Made by a program: the position numbers and the translations under genes. Below, in pieces: positions 46,139 through 55,047 of a stretch of 64,000 nucleotides of DNA (position 1 is its first letter; each line of letters starts with the position of its first letter). Under the pieces are notes generated by a model. The model saw nothing but the letters and a program-made list of their open reading frames with translations. It was not told the origin of the DNA and ran no database searches. The stretch is from an uncultured Gemmataceae bacterium (GTDB taxonomy: Bacteria; Planctomycetota; Planctomycetia; Gemmatales; Gemmataceae), in contig CALDUY010000005.1 in the NCBI GenBank assembly GCA_937923405.1, positions 124,001-188,000 on the forward strand, in the 5' to 3' direction.

Positions 46139-46531
46139 ATGGCCCGACTCCTACGCCCTGAACTGTTTCATGGTTTGTTGGCGTTCGTACTCTGTTGGTC
46201 ACTGGTACTGTGCCTACTAGCGTTAACGCATTTCACCTTGTCGTTGGTCCGATTGCTGGCCTGGTGGGTTCTCGCGGTCAACTTGGTCACCTTGGCTTAC
46301 TACGGGTTCGACAAATCTCGTGCCCAGAACGGAGGTCGTCGCGTCCCCGAGGTAGTGTTGCACGGACTCGCCGTCTGCGGAGGTTCGCTTGGGGCTTATC
46401 TAGGCATGCGACTGTTTCGTCATAAAACGCTTAAATCTTCGTTCCGCTTTGTCTTTTGGTTCATCACGGTGCTTCAGGTCGTACTGATTGTCGCGATTGT
46501 CTATCACCTCACGATCAAACCGCGGGGTTGA
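46139..46531 (+). CDS. DUF1294 family membrane protein
   Basis: 130 aa with four predicted membrane helices. The DUF1294 motif YYGFDKSRAQNGGRRVPE sits in the middle, then GGSLGAYLGMRLFRHKTLKSSFR. I chose the ATG at 46139; the frame is open far upstream, but the family begins here. DUF1294 has no established function. Divergent from the HEAT lipoprotein gene. Confidence 0.85.
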   Translation: MARLLRPELFHGLLAFVLCWSLVLCLLALTHFTLSLVRLLAWWVLAVNLVTLAYYGFDKSRAQNGGRRVPEVVLHGLAVCGGSLGAYLGMRLFRHKTLKSSFRFVFWFITVLQVVLIVAIVYHLTIKPRG

Positions 46532-46576
46532 CTGACTAGCGTCTCGGTTCTCAATCAGGTAAATTGAAGGTTCTGG

Positions 46577-48121
46577 ATGGTTCCGGGACCAGGGAAGGCA
46601 CAATCAAGATGTGTGCGCACCATGGAAATCAACGACGCAATGACGTTCGGATTGATGGCGGTCAAGGTTGGCCTCATCTCGCAGCAGCAGTTCAAAGATG
46701 CTCTCGAAGCCGTCCGCCTAGAAACAGGCGTTCAGGATGTCGATCTGATCCACATGCGGACGTATCTGGAGCGTAAAAATCTCGTCACCAGCCTGCAATC
46801 CAGCAAGTTGATGAAGGGCGAAACCGATGGCTATTTCCTGGGCGGCTATCGGATTCAATACAAGATCTCGTCGGGAAGTTTCGGTCGCGTCTATCGTGCT
46901 TACGATCCACGAACAGAACGCGACGTGGCCGTCAAAGTGCTTCGCCGCCGCTGGAGTGAAGATCAACAGAAAATCGATCTATTCATTCGCGAAGGCAAGG
47001 TCGGACTGACGCTCAAGCATCCGAACATCGTCGAAGTCATGGCGATCAATCAAGATCCGCAAACGCAGCAATACTACATCGCGATGGAGTTCGTCGAGGG
47101 CGGCAATGTCCGAGAATTCATGCAAGCTCGCGCACGAAGCGAGGGAGATGCTCGCGGGCTGGGCGTCGCCGAGTCTCTCAAACTGATCGAGGATTGTACC
47201 CAAGGACTGGCCTATGCTTACAGCAAGGGCCTGACCCATCGTGACATCAAGCTGACCAACATTCTGATTTCTAGCAAGAAAGAAGCCAAGTTAGTGGATT
47301 TTGGCTTGGCCCAAATGTTCGCCACGATCGGACGGGAAGAAGAGCAAGTCGATCGAACGGTCGACTATGCCGGCTTGGAAAAAGCCACCGGAGTCAAGGC
47401 CGGCGACATCCGTAGCGACATTTTCTTTCTGGGCTGCGTGTTGTACGAAATGCTGACCGGAAAGCCTCCTTTGGAGATGTCCAAAGACCGGCATGCGCGT
47501 ATGAATCGCCGTCGCTTCGAGGAGGTGAAACGGTTGCGTCCGGGAGAGATTCAGGTTCCCGGGTCGGTCTACGGTCTGGTCGATTCCATGCTCGCCTTTG
47601 ATCCCAAACGCCGCTTTCAAACCCCGGGTCAGCTGCTTGATGCTATTCGCAAGGCTCGCCGAGATGTTGAGACCGAAGCGGAAATTGCCGCCGGCGGTAA
47701 ACCGAATCTGGCCCTCCGCGCCGCAGGCCGCACGCTGTTTCTTGTCGAGAGCCATCACGGCTTACAAGAGTCCTTACGAGCCAAGTTCAAGAGCAAAGGC
47801 TTCCGTGTCCTCATCGCCGCCGATCCGATCCGCGCTGTGGATCGGTTTCGCCAACAGCCCTATGAGGTGTTGATCGTCGATGTGGAAAATGCTGGCGAAG
47901 ATGGCTTGCTGGCCTTCGATCAGGTGATGAACGAAGCACGAGATAAGCAGTATCCCTGCGTCGGCATCGTCGTACTGGGCGCGGAACAGACCGAGTTGGC
48001 CCGACGAGTGGCCAAGCGCCCCAACATCAAGGTCTTGGTCCGCCCCGTGTCGTGGAAACGTCTACGCGGCTGTCTGTGTGATCTCTTGGGAGAAGAGGAC
48101 ACCGACGACAACGAGAGCTGA
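46577..48121 (+). CDS. Ser/Thr protein kinase fused to a receiver-like domain
   Basis: 514 aa. N-terminal helical region (about residues 16-90, SQQQFKDALEAVR, RKNLVTSLQSSKLMKG), then a Hanks-type kinase domain: SSGSFGRVY, K120 in VAVKVL, HRDIKLTN (221-223) and DFGLAQ (241-243). The APE motif after the activation loop is replaced by GLEKAT. The C-terminal 120 residues look like a response-regulator receiver (TLFLVESHHGLQ, VLIVDVENAGEDGL, with Asp at the phospho-acceptor place). This kinase-receiver hybrid lies just before a histidine kinase/NtrC pair. GAAGG stands 6 nt before ATG 46577; ATG 46622 is the alternative start. Confidence 0.85.
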   Translation: MVPGPGKAQSRCVRTMEINDAMTFGLMAVKVGLISQQQFKDALEAVRLETGVQDVDLIHMRTYLERKNLVTSLQSSKLMKGETDGYFLGGYRIQYKISSGSFGRVYRAYDPRTERDVAVKVLRRRWSEDQQKIDLFIREGKVGLTLKHPNIVEVMAINQDPQTQQYYIAMEFVEGGNVREFMQARARSEGDARGLGVAESLKLIEDCTQGLAYAYSKGLTHRDIKLTNILISSKKEAKLVDFGLAQMFATIGREEEQVDRTVDYAGLEKATGVKAGDIRSDIFFLGCVLYEMLTGKPPLEMSKDRHARMNRRRFEEVKRLRPGEIQVPGSVYGLVDSMLAFDPKRRFQTPGQLLDAIRKARRDVETEAEIAAGGKPNLALRAAGRTLFLVESHHGLQESLRAKFKSKGFRVLIAADPIRAVDRFRQQPYEVLIVDVENAGEDGLLAFDQVMNEARDKQYPCVGIVVLGAEQTELARRVAKRPNIKVLVRPVSWKRLRGCLCDLLGEEDTDDNES

Positions 48122-48219
48122 CGAAAATGGTAGTTCTCGATCGCGAGGCATCGGGTTCGTTCCACTCGCGGTTCTATAATAACTTTAGATCCGTCGTGTG
48201 AGCGAGCTAGGGCGGGAGA

Positions 48220-49572
48220 ATGAGCGAGGCGTTGTCGATGGAGGCACGGACCAATGCGCCTTCCCCCTGGGAATTAGCTGCCGAAACCATCGCCGTTAAG
48301 ATCCGCTGGTTCGGACTGCTGATCGGTTACGTCGTGGTCAACCTCAGCTATCACGACCCCGACCGCTTGGCGGTTCTCAACGCCATTCTCGCACTCGGCG
48401 CACTATACACCTTGACTGACACGATCTTCAGCTTTCGCGGCAAAGTCTTCCTAGGTCGATCGCCGTTGGTGATCTCGGTCATGGAAGCACTGTTCATCGC
48501 CCTGTTGTGCTATTATGACGCCGGACTAGATAGCCCTTTTCGCTATTACTATTTTTTGTCGCTACTCTGCTGTGCCGTGCGGCACTCTTCTCCAGTAACC
48601 TATGGCACTTGTGCCCTGCACTGCATCAGCTTCGGCGTGCTGTATCTTGCCCTGCCACTGGAGCAACGCGCTCTGCCGACTCTCATGTTGACCCTGGTGA
48701 TGCTTGGCTGGGTGACCTGGGCGAGCAATGCCCTGGCCTCGCTGCTGAAGAGTGTCGGCGAGTACCTGGGACGATTGAACCTGAAGTTGCAGCGTCATCA
48801 GGCGGAATTGGAGGTACGCATCGCCGAGCGGACCGCCCAACTGCAAGAGTCGCAAGCCCATGTATTACAACAAGAGAAAATGGCGGCGTTCGGCCTGCTC
48901 GCTGCCGGCATCGCACACGAAGTCGGCAATCCGTTGACGTCGATCAGTTCGATCGTGCAGATGCTGCAAAAGAGCGAAACAGACCCTTATACCCTCCACA
49001 AACTCTCTCTTGTGTCGGGGCAACTCAAACGGATTCAAACGACATTGCGCGAGTTGATCGAATTCTCTCGTCCTGCCTCGAACGCCAAAACCCGCTTTGC
49101 CTTAGCCGAGATTCTCGACGAAGCGCTGAACATTGCCAAATACTACAAGCGCACGCGAGGCCGACTTGCTTCACCGGTCATCCCTTCTGATCTGCCGCCG
49201 CTCTACGGTGTGAGGGATCAGCTGGTTCAGGTGTTTCTCAATCTCATCCTCAACGCTCTCGATGCGGTGGATCGAGACGGCAAGGTAGAACTGAGTGTGC
49301 AGCGGCAGGACAACTTCGTCGAAATCACCGTCAGCGACAACGGCTGTGGCATCAAACCTGAAGAAGCGAGTCGGCTGTTTCAACCGTACTTCACCACTAA
49401 GAAGCACGGCACTGGACTGGGATTGTTCGTCACACAACGACTCGTTCATGATCATGGCGGATCGATCCGCTTTGAGGCGCGGCCAGAGGGCGGAACCGCC
49501 TTCCACGTTCGCTTGCCCCTGAAAGAGTCGCCCCGCCCAGTCGCCCCCGCCCAAGAGGTTGTGACATGGTAG
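48220..49572 (+). CDS. Membrane histidine kinase (NtrB-like)
   Basis: 450 aa. Five or six hydrophobic helices in the first 170 residues, a coiled-coil linker (RHQAELEVRIAERTAQLQES), then HisKA with the phospho-acceptor His in AFGLLAAGIAHEVGNPLTS (H233) and the HATPase region VFLNLILNALDAVD, VSDNGCGIKPEE, KKHGTGLGLFVTQRLV. The membrane domain has no recognised ligand fold. Its 3' end overlaps the response-regulator gene by 7 nt, so the two almost certainly form one two-component system. Confidence 0.92.
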   Translation: MSEALSMEARTNAPSPWELAAETIAVKIRWFGLLIGYVVVNLSYHDPDRLAVLNAILALGALYTLTDTIFSFRGKVFLGRSPLVISVMEALFIALLCYYDAGLDSPFRYYYFLSLLCCAVRHSSPVTYGTCALHCISFGVLYLALPLEQRALPTLMLTLVMLGWVTWASNALASLLKSVGEYLGRLNLKLQRHQAELEVRIAERTAQLQESQAHVLQQEKMAAFGLLAAGIAHEVGNPLTSISSIVQMLQKSETDPYTLHKLSLVSGQLKRIQTTLRELIEFSRPASNAKTRFALAEILDEALNIAKYYKRTRGRLASPVIPSDLPPLYGVRDQLVQVFLNLILNALDAVDRDGKVELSVQRQDNFVEITVSDNGCGIKPEEASRLFQPYFTTKKHGTGLGLFVTQRLVHDHGGSIRFEARPEGGTAFHVRLPLKESPRPVAPAQEVVTW

Positions 49573-50972
49573 AGGCTCGTAGCCGTCGAACTTCCGCACG
49601 CAACGCGCCAGATCGTCAGGCCGTGCGTCTGCTGATTATCGACGATGAAGAATTGATCCGTGACACTCTTGCCGAATATCTAGCTCAGGAAGGTTATTCG
49701 GTGACCGCCTGCGCCTCGGGGGAAGAAGGGCTAGAACAGGCCAAGAAACACCCTTATGCCATCGCGCTGTGCGACATGCAGCTGCCAGGCATCGACGGAA
49801 TGGAGACGCTGGAGCGCTTGCAGCAACTCTCTCCGGAAACTAGTGTGCTGTTGATTACGGCGTTCGCGACCGTCGAAAACGCGGTCGAAGCATTTCAGCG
49901 AGGAGCACACGATTACTTGATGAAGCCGATCTTGCTGGAAGAAGTGCTAGGAAAGATTCGTCGTCTGTTGGCGATGCGGGAATTGGCAAGCGAGAATCAG
50001 TGGCTGCGACGCGAACTCAATCGAGCCTGTCCGCCGGCTCAGATCGTTGGATCGAGCGCGGCCATGGCCACGGTGTTCGAGATGATTCGCAAGGTTGCGC
50101 CGACGCGATCGACGGTGCTGATTATTGGTGAGTCGGGGACCGGCAAGGAATTGGTCGCCCGAGCAATTCACGATCAAACTCCCAAGCGAGAGGGCCAACC
50201 AGCACGATTCATCGCGGTGAACTGCGCGGCGATCCCGCATGAGTTGCTCGAAAACCAACTATTCGGACATCGAAAGGGGTCTTTTACTGGAGCAGATCGC
50301 GATCAGGCCGGAGTGTTTGTCCATGCTGGAGCGGGCACAGTCTTTCTCGATGAAATCGGTGAGATGCCGCTGGCCACGCAAGCGAAACTGTTACGCGCCA
50401 TTGAGCAGAAGGAGGTGTTACCCGTCGGGGCCAACGAACCGATTCGGGTCGAAGCTCGTGTACTGGCCGCCACAAACAAGGATCTGCTCGCCGAGGTCGA
50501 AGCCGGAAGATTTCGCGAGGATCTGTACTATCGGCTGAATGTCGTCTGCATCCGCATTCCCCCGTTACGCGATCGGCGAGAGGACATCCCGGCGCTGGTG
50601 GAACACCTTCTGGCCCGGCACGCGGAGAGCTTGGGAAAGAAAATTCGTGGAGTCAGCCACGAGGCAATGCAAATTCTCTTGGCCTGCCGCTGGCGTGGTA
50701 ACGTGCGCGAGTTGGACAACGCCTTGCAACGCGCCGTCATCCTCGGCGAAGGCCCCATGATTACACCCGCCGATTTACCGCCCGACCTGGCCCCGACAGA
50801 AAACGATCCTTCCTTGGTAGATAATCTAGCCGAGGCTGTGCGGCGATTTGAAAAGCAACACCTGGAACGGATTTTGCGCCAGACGCCGGACAAAAAGGAG
50901 GCCGCCCGACGCCTGGACATGGGCTTGAGTTCGCTGTATCGCCGCATCGCTGAACTGGGCATTCAAACATAA
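49566..50972 (+). CDS. Sigma-54-dependent response regulator (NtrC family)
   Basis: 468 aa with three domains: receiver (VRLLIIDDEELI, phospho-acceptor D70 in ALCDMQLPG, K in LMKPI), AAA+ with GESGTGKELVA, the sigma-54 loop GSFTGA and ERDR-type Arg finger region (RDRREDIPALVEHLLAR), and a Fis-type helix-turn-helix (LDMGLSSLYRRIAEL). Phosphorylation by the kinase upstream should trigger ATP-driven opening of sigma-54 promoters. Target genes are not visible; I did not find a convincing -24/-12 promoter in the window. The stop is 43 nt from the stop of the convergent VWA gene. Confidence 0.94.
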   Translation: MVEARSRRTSARNAPDRQAVRLLIIDDEELIRDTLAEYLAQEGYSVTACASGEEGLEQAKKHPYAIALCDMQLPGIDGMETLERLQQLSPETSVLLITAFATVENAVEAFQRGAHDYLMKPILLEEVLGKIRRLLAMRELASENQWLRRELNRACPPAQIVGSSAAMATVFEMIRKVAPTRSTVLIIGESGTGKELVARAIHDQTPKREGQPARFIAVNCAAIPHELLENQLFGHRKGSFTGADRDQAGVFVHAGAGTVFLDEIGEMPLATQAKLLRAIEQKEVLPVGANEPIRVEARVLAATNKDLLAEVEAGRFREDLYYRLNVVCIRIPPLRDRREDIPALVEHLLARHAESLGKKIRGVSHEAMQILLACRWRGNVRELDNALQRAVILGEGPMITPADLPPDLAPTENDPSLVDNLAEAVRRFEKQHLERILRQTPDKKEAARRLDMGLSSLYRRIAELGIQT

Positions 50973-51015
50973 CCAGCCGTCCAAGCGGTCAGTAGATGCC
51001 GACTTCCTCGCTAAC

Positions 51016-53487
51016 TTAGGTCCGCTGCGGAAGTGGATAATCCATGATTTCCAGCAACAGATCGAGTTGGGAGGGCGGCTCTAGCAACGTCACCAAGTTC
51101 GGCAACGAGTAGTAGTCGCCGTTAAACTCGAAGACGCTATAGGTCAAGCCAGCTCGCTTGCACTGCTCCTCGAGTCGGGTCGTGCTGTCGGGCACTTTGA
51201 CAAAACAGATCAACGGATCGACGCCCATCTCTTGACGATATTTGAGATAGCTTTCGACGAAAAATGGTGGGTTGTACTCTTCTTCGTCAGTGACGATAAT
51301 GACCTGCTCGACGCGCTGCTTACGACGGCGCATCAATTCCAGCGAGACTCCCACCGAGGTTTCTCCACCGGCGTTGATCCCCTCGAACGCTTTTTTCCAC
51401 GACGCCCAATCACGTCCTTGGGCCTCCAGAGTGTAGGCCATTGTGTCAAATGCATAGACGTACAGTTCCTTCTCGCAGATGGCCGAAATCATGGCGGCGA
51501 TTCGCTTGCCGACGTCGATGGCCAAATCCATCGAGCCGCTCTTGTCGACCAGCAGGGCCGTGGGGCGGCGGATGCAGCCACGTGCCTTGATCTGCTCGTC
51601 GGCCACCTGCTCCAGCTTGGCGCGCAGCTTGACTTCCCCTTCGATTGCCTGAATGGCAACCTCAGTTTTGAAGGTGCTGACCTTCTTTGAGATCCGGGCC
51701 CGCTCCAGCTTTAGATCGACCAATAGCTTCAATTCGGGATTGGCCAGCGCTCCGTGGCGACGCAGCATGCCAAGACTGTTAATGACCTCCTGTGGGGTCA
51801 TGCGGTCGATCAGCGCTTCCAGCACGGCGGGACTCATCTCCGACACCAGCGATAAGGCCACACGAAATGGAATAAGCGCCTCTTGAATGAGCCGTGCCTG
51901 CTCCTTTGCATCGTTCAGCTGAACGATGCGCTTGAGGGTGGCCAGTCGGCTGTCCTCGGGCGGCTGATCCTCAAAAAGCACCTTTTGCGCTCGCTCACCG
52001 GGCTTAATGTGCAAGATCGTGTAGAGACGCTTCAACGACTTGCGAGCAATGAGTACCGTCGAGTCGAACCACTCCGGATTGGCCTCGCGTTCAGCCAGAT
52101 AGTGCATTACTTCGGTGCGTAGAGATCGTGGCACCGAACGAAACAGGCCGAACTCGCCAACGACTTCACGAACTTTTTTCTTCTTTCGTGCTGGCGGTGC
52201 CTTGTCCGGGTCACTGTGTCGGCCCGGGCCGCGCGGCCTCTGGTTGGGCTTGCTGGGATCGACCGGTTCATGGATCGTCTTCCGTTTAGTCTCTTTGCGA
52301 CCGTGAATAAAATCGACAACCCGAGCGACCTGAAACGGTGGCAGTTTGCGTAGCAGAGCCAGACCAACGTCGCGGTGTCCCTCGAACTTCGACAAGGCCA
52401 AAGTGATCAGAAACATCTCCTTGTGATCGCGAACCTCGCCTTTGTCGAAGTACCAGGCCGCCAGTCGAACATAGAAGCGCGGATCCTTGGCACAAAGTTG
52501 CTGATGGATCGGCCACAGCGGCATCAGTTGGCGGTGCGGTGTCGTCAGCAAGGTGTTGAGTACCTCCAAACGGATGTCCTCTTCCTTGCGGAGGGGTTCT
52601 CCACCGGGTCCGCCTTGCGTCGCTAATGCACGAAAAACCGCCTGACCGACTGCATTGAGCGTCGACTTCAGTTCTTTAACGTCACTGTGCGTCTCCGTCA
52701 CGACCACATGCATGCGTTCCAACACGGCCACCGCACCGTCGATCAACTCCTCGAAGCGGTTGGCCTGTTTAGTCAGCACAGCATGCAGAGCGTCAAAGCC
52801 ATTCTCCTGCACTTGCTGAAGTCGTTCTAGTTGAGCAAACGTCAAGGCGGCGGCCAATGCGTTGTCGTTCTCGATCTCGCGACGGAAGAAGTAGCGAACG
52901 GCCACGGCCAAAAGTGGCGTCTGCTGCCGCGGACGTAGAGCTAGAAAATGAGCCAGAGCTGGATATCCTGCCTGCCGAACCTCCTCGATGAGTTGTTCCA
53001 GCACGGCCCACTCGGTATCGAGCAAGGCCTGGGGATCGCTGAAACGAGCGAACAATCCCGCATCACGAGCCAACGCCTGGGGATCGGGCTTACCGCTCAG
53101 CACACCGGCTTTGCGAGCGGCGCGTAGATCACGCAGCGCCTGATGACGAAACTCCGGCGGATGCGACGGCAAGCCGGCCAACGGGGTGAGGCGCAGAAAC
53201 GCACTGACCTGCTCACGAAAGGCCTGATCCTCCTTGCGAGCCAGCGTCACCTTGATCTTGTCCCACCAGGAATCGCCGGCCAGCGACAGTTCCAGAGCGC
53301 GCCAGGCATTCGAGGAGGAGCGATCCAGTGCCTGAGTCAGCTTGACGCTATGGTCGGTAAAGCGACTACCCAGAAACTTAATTGCGGCCTCGGAAGCTGC
53401 CGCGCCCGCCTCGAAACCGATGGAGCGACAGAACCCCTCGAACAACGTGCGAACAGCAACGACCGAGAGATGATGCACAACGGCCAT
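51016..53487 (-). CDS. Large helical-repeat protein with C-terminal VWA domain (TROVE/Ro60-like layout)
   Basis: 823 aa. The first about 640 residues are nearly all helical. They open with a module containing GSRFTDHSVKLTQALDRSSS, ALELSLAGDSWWDKIKV and DQAFREQVSAFLRLTPLAG, then VRYFFRREIENDNALA. A Lys/Arg-rich linker sits at about 430-445. The C-terminus is a von Willebrand A domain with an intact MIDAS site: DKSGS (D648), the Thr in GGETS and the Asp in IIVTDEEE. The segment before it (MTPQEVINSLGMLRRHGALA) is reminiscent of the TROVE/Ro60 ring, which binds misfolded and Y RNAs. I judge TROVE-like homology possible but unproven. Start ATG 53487 has GAGGAAG upstream. A 124-nt inverted repeat lies 26 nt upstream of the start. 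Confidence 0.7.
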   Translation of the reverse strand: MAVVHHLSVVAVRTLFEGFCRSIGFEAGAAASEAAIKFLGSRFTDHSVKLTQALDRSSSNAWRALELSLAGDSWWDKIKVTLARKEDQAFREQVSAFLRLTPLAGLPSHPPEFRHQALRDLRAARKAGVLSGKPDPQALARDAGLFARFSDPQALLDTEWAVLEQLIEEVRQAGYPALAHFLALRPRQQTPLLAVAVRYFFRREIENDNALAAALTFAQLERLQQVQENGFDALHAVLTKQANRFEELIDGAVAVLERMHVVVTETHSDVKELKSTLNAVGQAVFRALATQGGPGGEPLRKEEDIRLEVLNTLLTTPHRQLMPLWPIHQQLCAKDPRFYVRLAAWYFDKGEVRDHKEMFLITLALSKFEGHRDVGLALLRKLPPFQVARVVDFIHGRKETKRKTIHEPVDPSKPNQRPRGPGRHSDPDKAPPARKKKKVREVVGEFGLFRSVPRSLRTEVMHYLAEREANPEWFDSTVLIARKSLKRLYTILHIKPGERAQKVLFEDQPPEDSRLATLKRIVQLNDAKEQARLIQEALIPFRVALSLVSEMSPAVLEALIDRMTPQEVINSLGMLRRHGALANPELKLLVDLKLERARISKKVSTFKTEVAIQAIEGEVKLRAKLEQVADEQIKARGCIRRPTALLVDKSGSMDLAIDVGKRIAAMISAICEKELYVYAFDTMAYTLEAQGRDWASWKKAFEGINAGGETSVGVSLELMRRRKQRVEQVIIVTDEEEYNPPFFVESYLKYRQEMGVDPLICFVKVPDSTTRLEEQCKRAGLTYSVFEFNGDYYSLPNLVTLLEPPSQLDLLLEIMDYPLPQRT

Positions 53488-53512
53488 GAGCGGCTTCCTC
53501 GGGAAATACAGG

Positions 53513-53636
53513 GGTTCATTGCAGCTGAATTGTAGGGTAGCTTCGAGTCTTCGAGGAATGAACCCCACGGAAGGCTGACGCCCTCCGCTCAGAGGAGTCG
53601 TTTCTGAGCCACCCTACAGTTCAACTGTAATGAACC
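53513..53636. repeat. Long inverted repeat upstream of the VWA gene
   Basis: Outer arms 53513-53538 and 53611-53636 are 26-nt inverted copies with three differences, beginning GGTTCATT and closing TGTAGGGT. In a plus-sense RNA two of the three differences become G-U pairs, so the ends of a 124-nt transcript would pair almost completely. The inside holds a second structure around ACGGAAGGCTGACGCCCTCC and AGAGGAGTCGTTTCTGAG. The 5-nt word TACAG flanks both ends (53507-53511 and 53639-53643), close to a target-site duplication. Either a MITE or a structured RNA; no other copy is in the window. Confidence 0.75.
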
Positions 53637-53731
53637 ACTACAGTCGCAACCAAGACAATGTAAGCGGCGGAAAGGTTCTCCCCTGGCCGGATTCTACAAT
53701 GTTGGATAGCCCTCGCCTCGGAGTCGTCGTC

Positions 53732-54991
53732 ATGAAATGTGAGATTATCTCGGTAGGCAGTGAATTAACCAATGGTCAAAATTTAGACACCAACAGTCAA
53801 TGGTTGAGCCAACGCTTGGCCGAGGTAGGTATTGCCGTAGGCTGGCACACCACGCTAGCGGATGATTTGGAAGACAACGTTCAAGCATTACACATCGCTA
53901 CTCGCCGGGCCAAACTGGTACTGATCACAGGCGGACTAGGACCGACGCAGGACGATCTGACGCGAGAAGCCCTGGCCCGTGCCGCGGGTGTCGAGCTGGT
54001 GTTCGATCCGGCCACGCTGGAATACATTGAATCGCTCTTCACCCAGCGAAAGCGGACCATGCCCGAGCGTAACAAAGTGCAGGCCTACTTTCCCGCTGGA
54101 GCAGAAGCAATCAAGAATGACCGTGGCACGGCACCAGGAATTTGGATGCGGCTGGGCGAAGCGTATGTCGCAGCCATGCCGGGAGTACCCTCGGAAATGA
54201 AGGCGATGTTTCAGGATCGTGTCCTGCCCCGTGTCCTCACTCTGGGGCTGGGCGGCGGCGTGTTGCTGCATCGCAAGATTAACACCTTCGGCATGGGCGA
54301 ATCGCAAATCGAGGAGAAACTCTTCGACCTGACTCGTCGTGGTCATGTGCCTGAGGTTGGTATCACCGCGTCGGATGCGGTCATCTCGCTGCGTATCATT
54401 GCAGCGGCGGCAACGCGAGAAGCGGCCCAGGCACTCATCGATCCCGTCGAAACGACGATCCGCGAACGACTTGGCGACCTGATTTTCGGCGTGGATGATG
54501 AGGATCTACAACATGCAGTGTTGCGGCTGCTCGACGAGAAGCGGCAGACGTTGGCGGTGGCGGAGAGCCTGACTGCGGGCTTGATCGGCGATCGGCTAGC
54601 AACTGTTCCAGGTGCAAGCGCGTGGTTTCGTGGCGGCATCATCGCCTATCATAACGACGTCAAAGCGTCGCTGTTGAACGTACCCCGCGAACTGCTGGAT
54701 AGCAGAGGCCCTGTTTGTGCCGAGGTCGCCGAGGCGATGGCTCAGGGTTGTCGAGCGCGGCTGGGCACCGATCTGGCGATCAGTGCAACGGGAGTAGCCG
54801 GACCAGAAGACCTAGGCCCCGATTTGCCCGCAGGGTTGGCTTACGTTGCGCTGGCCTGGCCAAATGGTGTCTCCTCGTCGCGGGTGCATTGGTTCGGCAC
54901 TCGTCAAGAGGTTCGCTCGCGAACCGCTCGGTCAGCCTTGAATCTGGTGCGATTACATCTGCAATGCCAGAGTGTTGGCTCAGCCATTTAA
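53732..54991 (+). CDS. cinA: CinA-family protein (NMN/ADP-ribose metabolism)
   Basis: 419 aa, the usual length. N-terminal MoCF_biosynth/COG1058 domain (EIISVGSELTNGQNLDTNSQWLS, LVLITGGLGPTQDDLTREAL), then the CinA C-terminal deamidase domain (TLAVAESLTAGLIGDRLATVPGAS, GSGPVCAEV-type segment, ATGVAGPEDLGPDLPAG). Members hydrolyse NMN to nicotinate mononucleotide and recycle NAD by-products. The ATG at 53732 (GGAG upstream) gives the normal length; a longer in-frame start at 53630 lies inside the inverted repeat. Confidence 0.92.
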   Translation: MKCEIISVGSELTNGQNLDTNSQWLSQRLAEVGIAVGWHTTLADDLEDNVQALHIATRRAKLVLITGGLGPTQDDLTREALARAAGVELVFDPATLEYIESLFTQRKRTMPERNKVQAYFPAGAEAIKNDRGTAPGIWMRLGEAYVAAMPGVPSEMKAMFQDRVLPRVLTLGLGGGVLLHRKINTFGMGESQIEEKLFDLTRRGHVPEVGITASDAVISLRIIAAAATREAAQALIDPVETTIRERLGDLIFGVDDEDLQHAVLRLLDEKRQTLAVAESLTAGLIGDRLATVPGASAWFRGGIIAYHNDVKASLLNVPRELLDSRGPVCAEVAEAMAQGCRARLGTDLAISATGVAGPEDLGPDLPAGLAYVALAWPNGVSSSRVHWFGTRQEVRSRTARSALNLVRLHLQCQSVGSAI

Positions 54992-55047
54992 AACACAAAT
55001 AGTTTCGGCTTATTGATGCCCGCCCTGACAGCGTGTTACGATGATTG

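Noticed and set aside
53513..53636. tRNA-like T-arm (GGTTCATTCC on the minus strand) that would support a YrlA-type RNA
   Set aside because: The loop would be TTCATTC with T at the place of the invariant A, and no D-arm partner is visible.
53630..53731. A 34-residue N-terminal extension of CinA
   Set aside because: It would start inside the inverted repeat; the shorter ATG has a ribosome site and gives the family's normal length.
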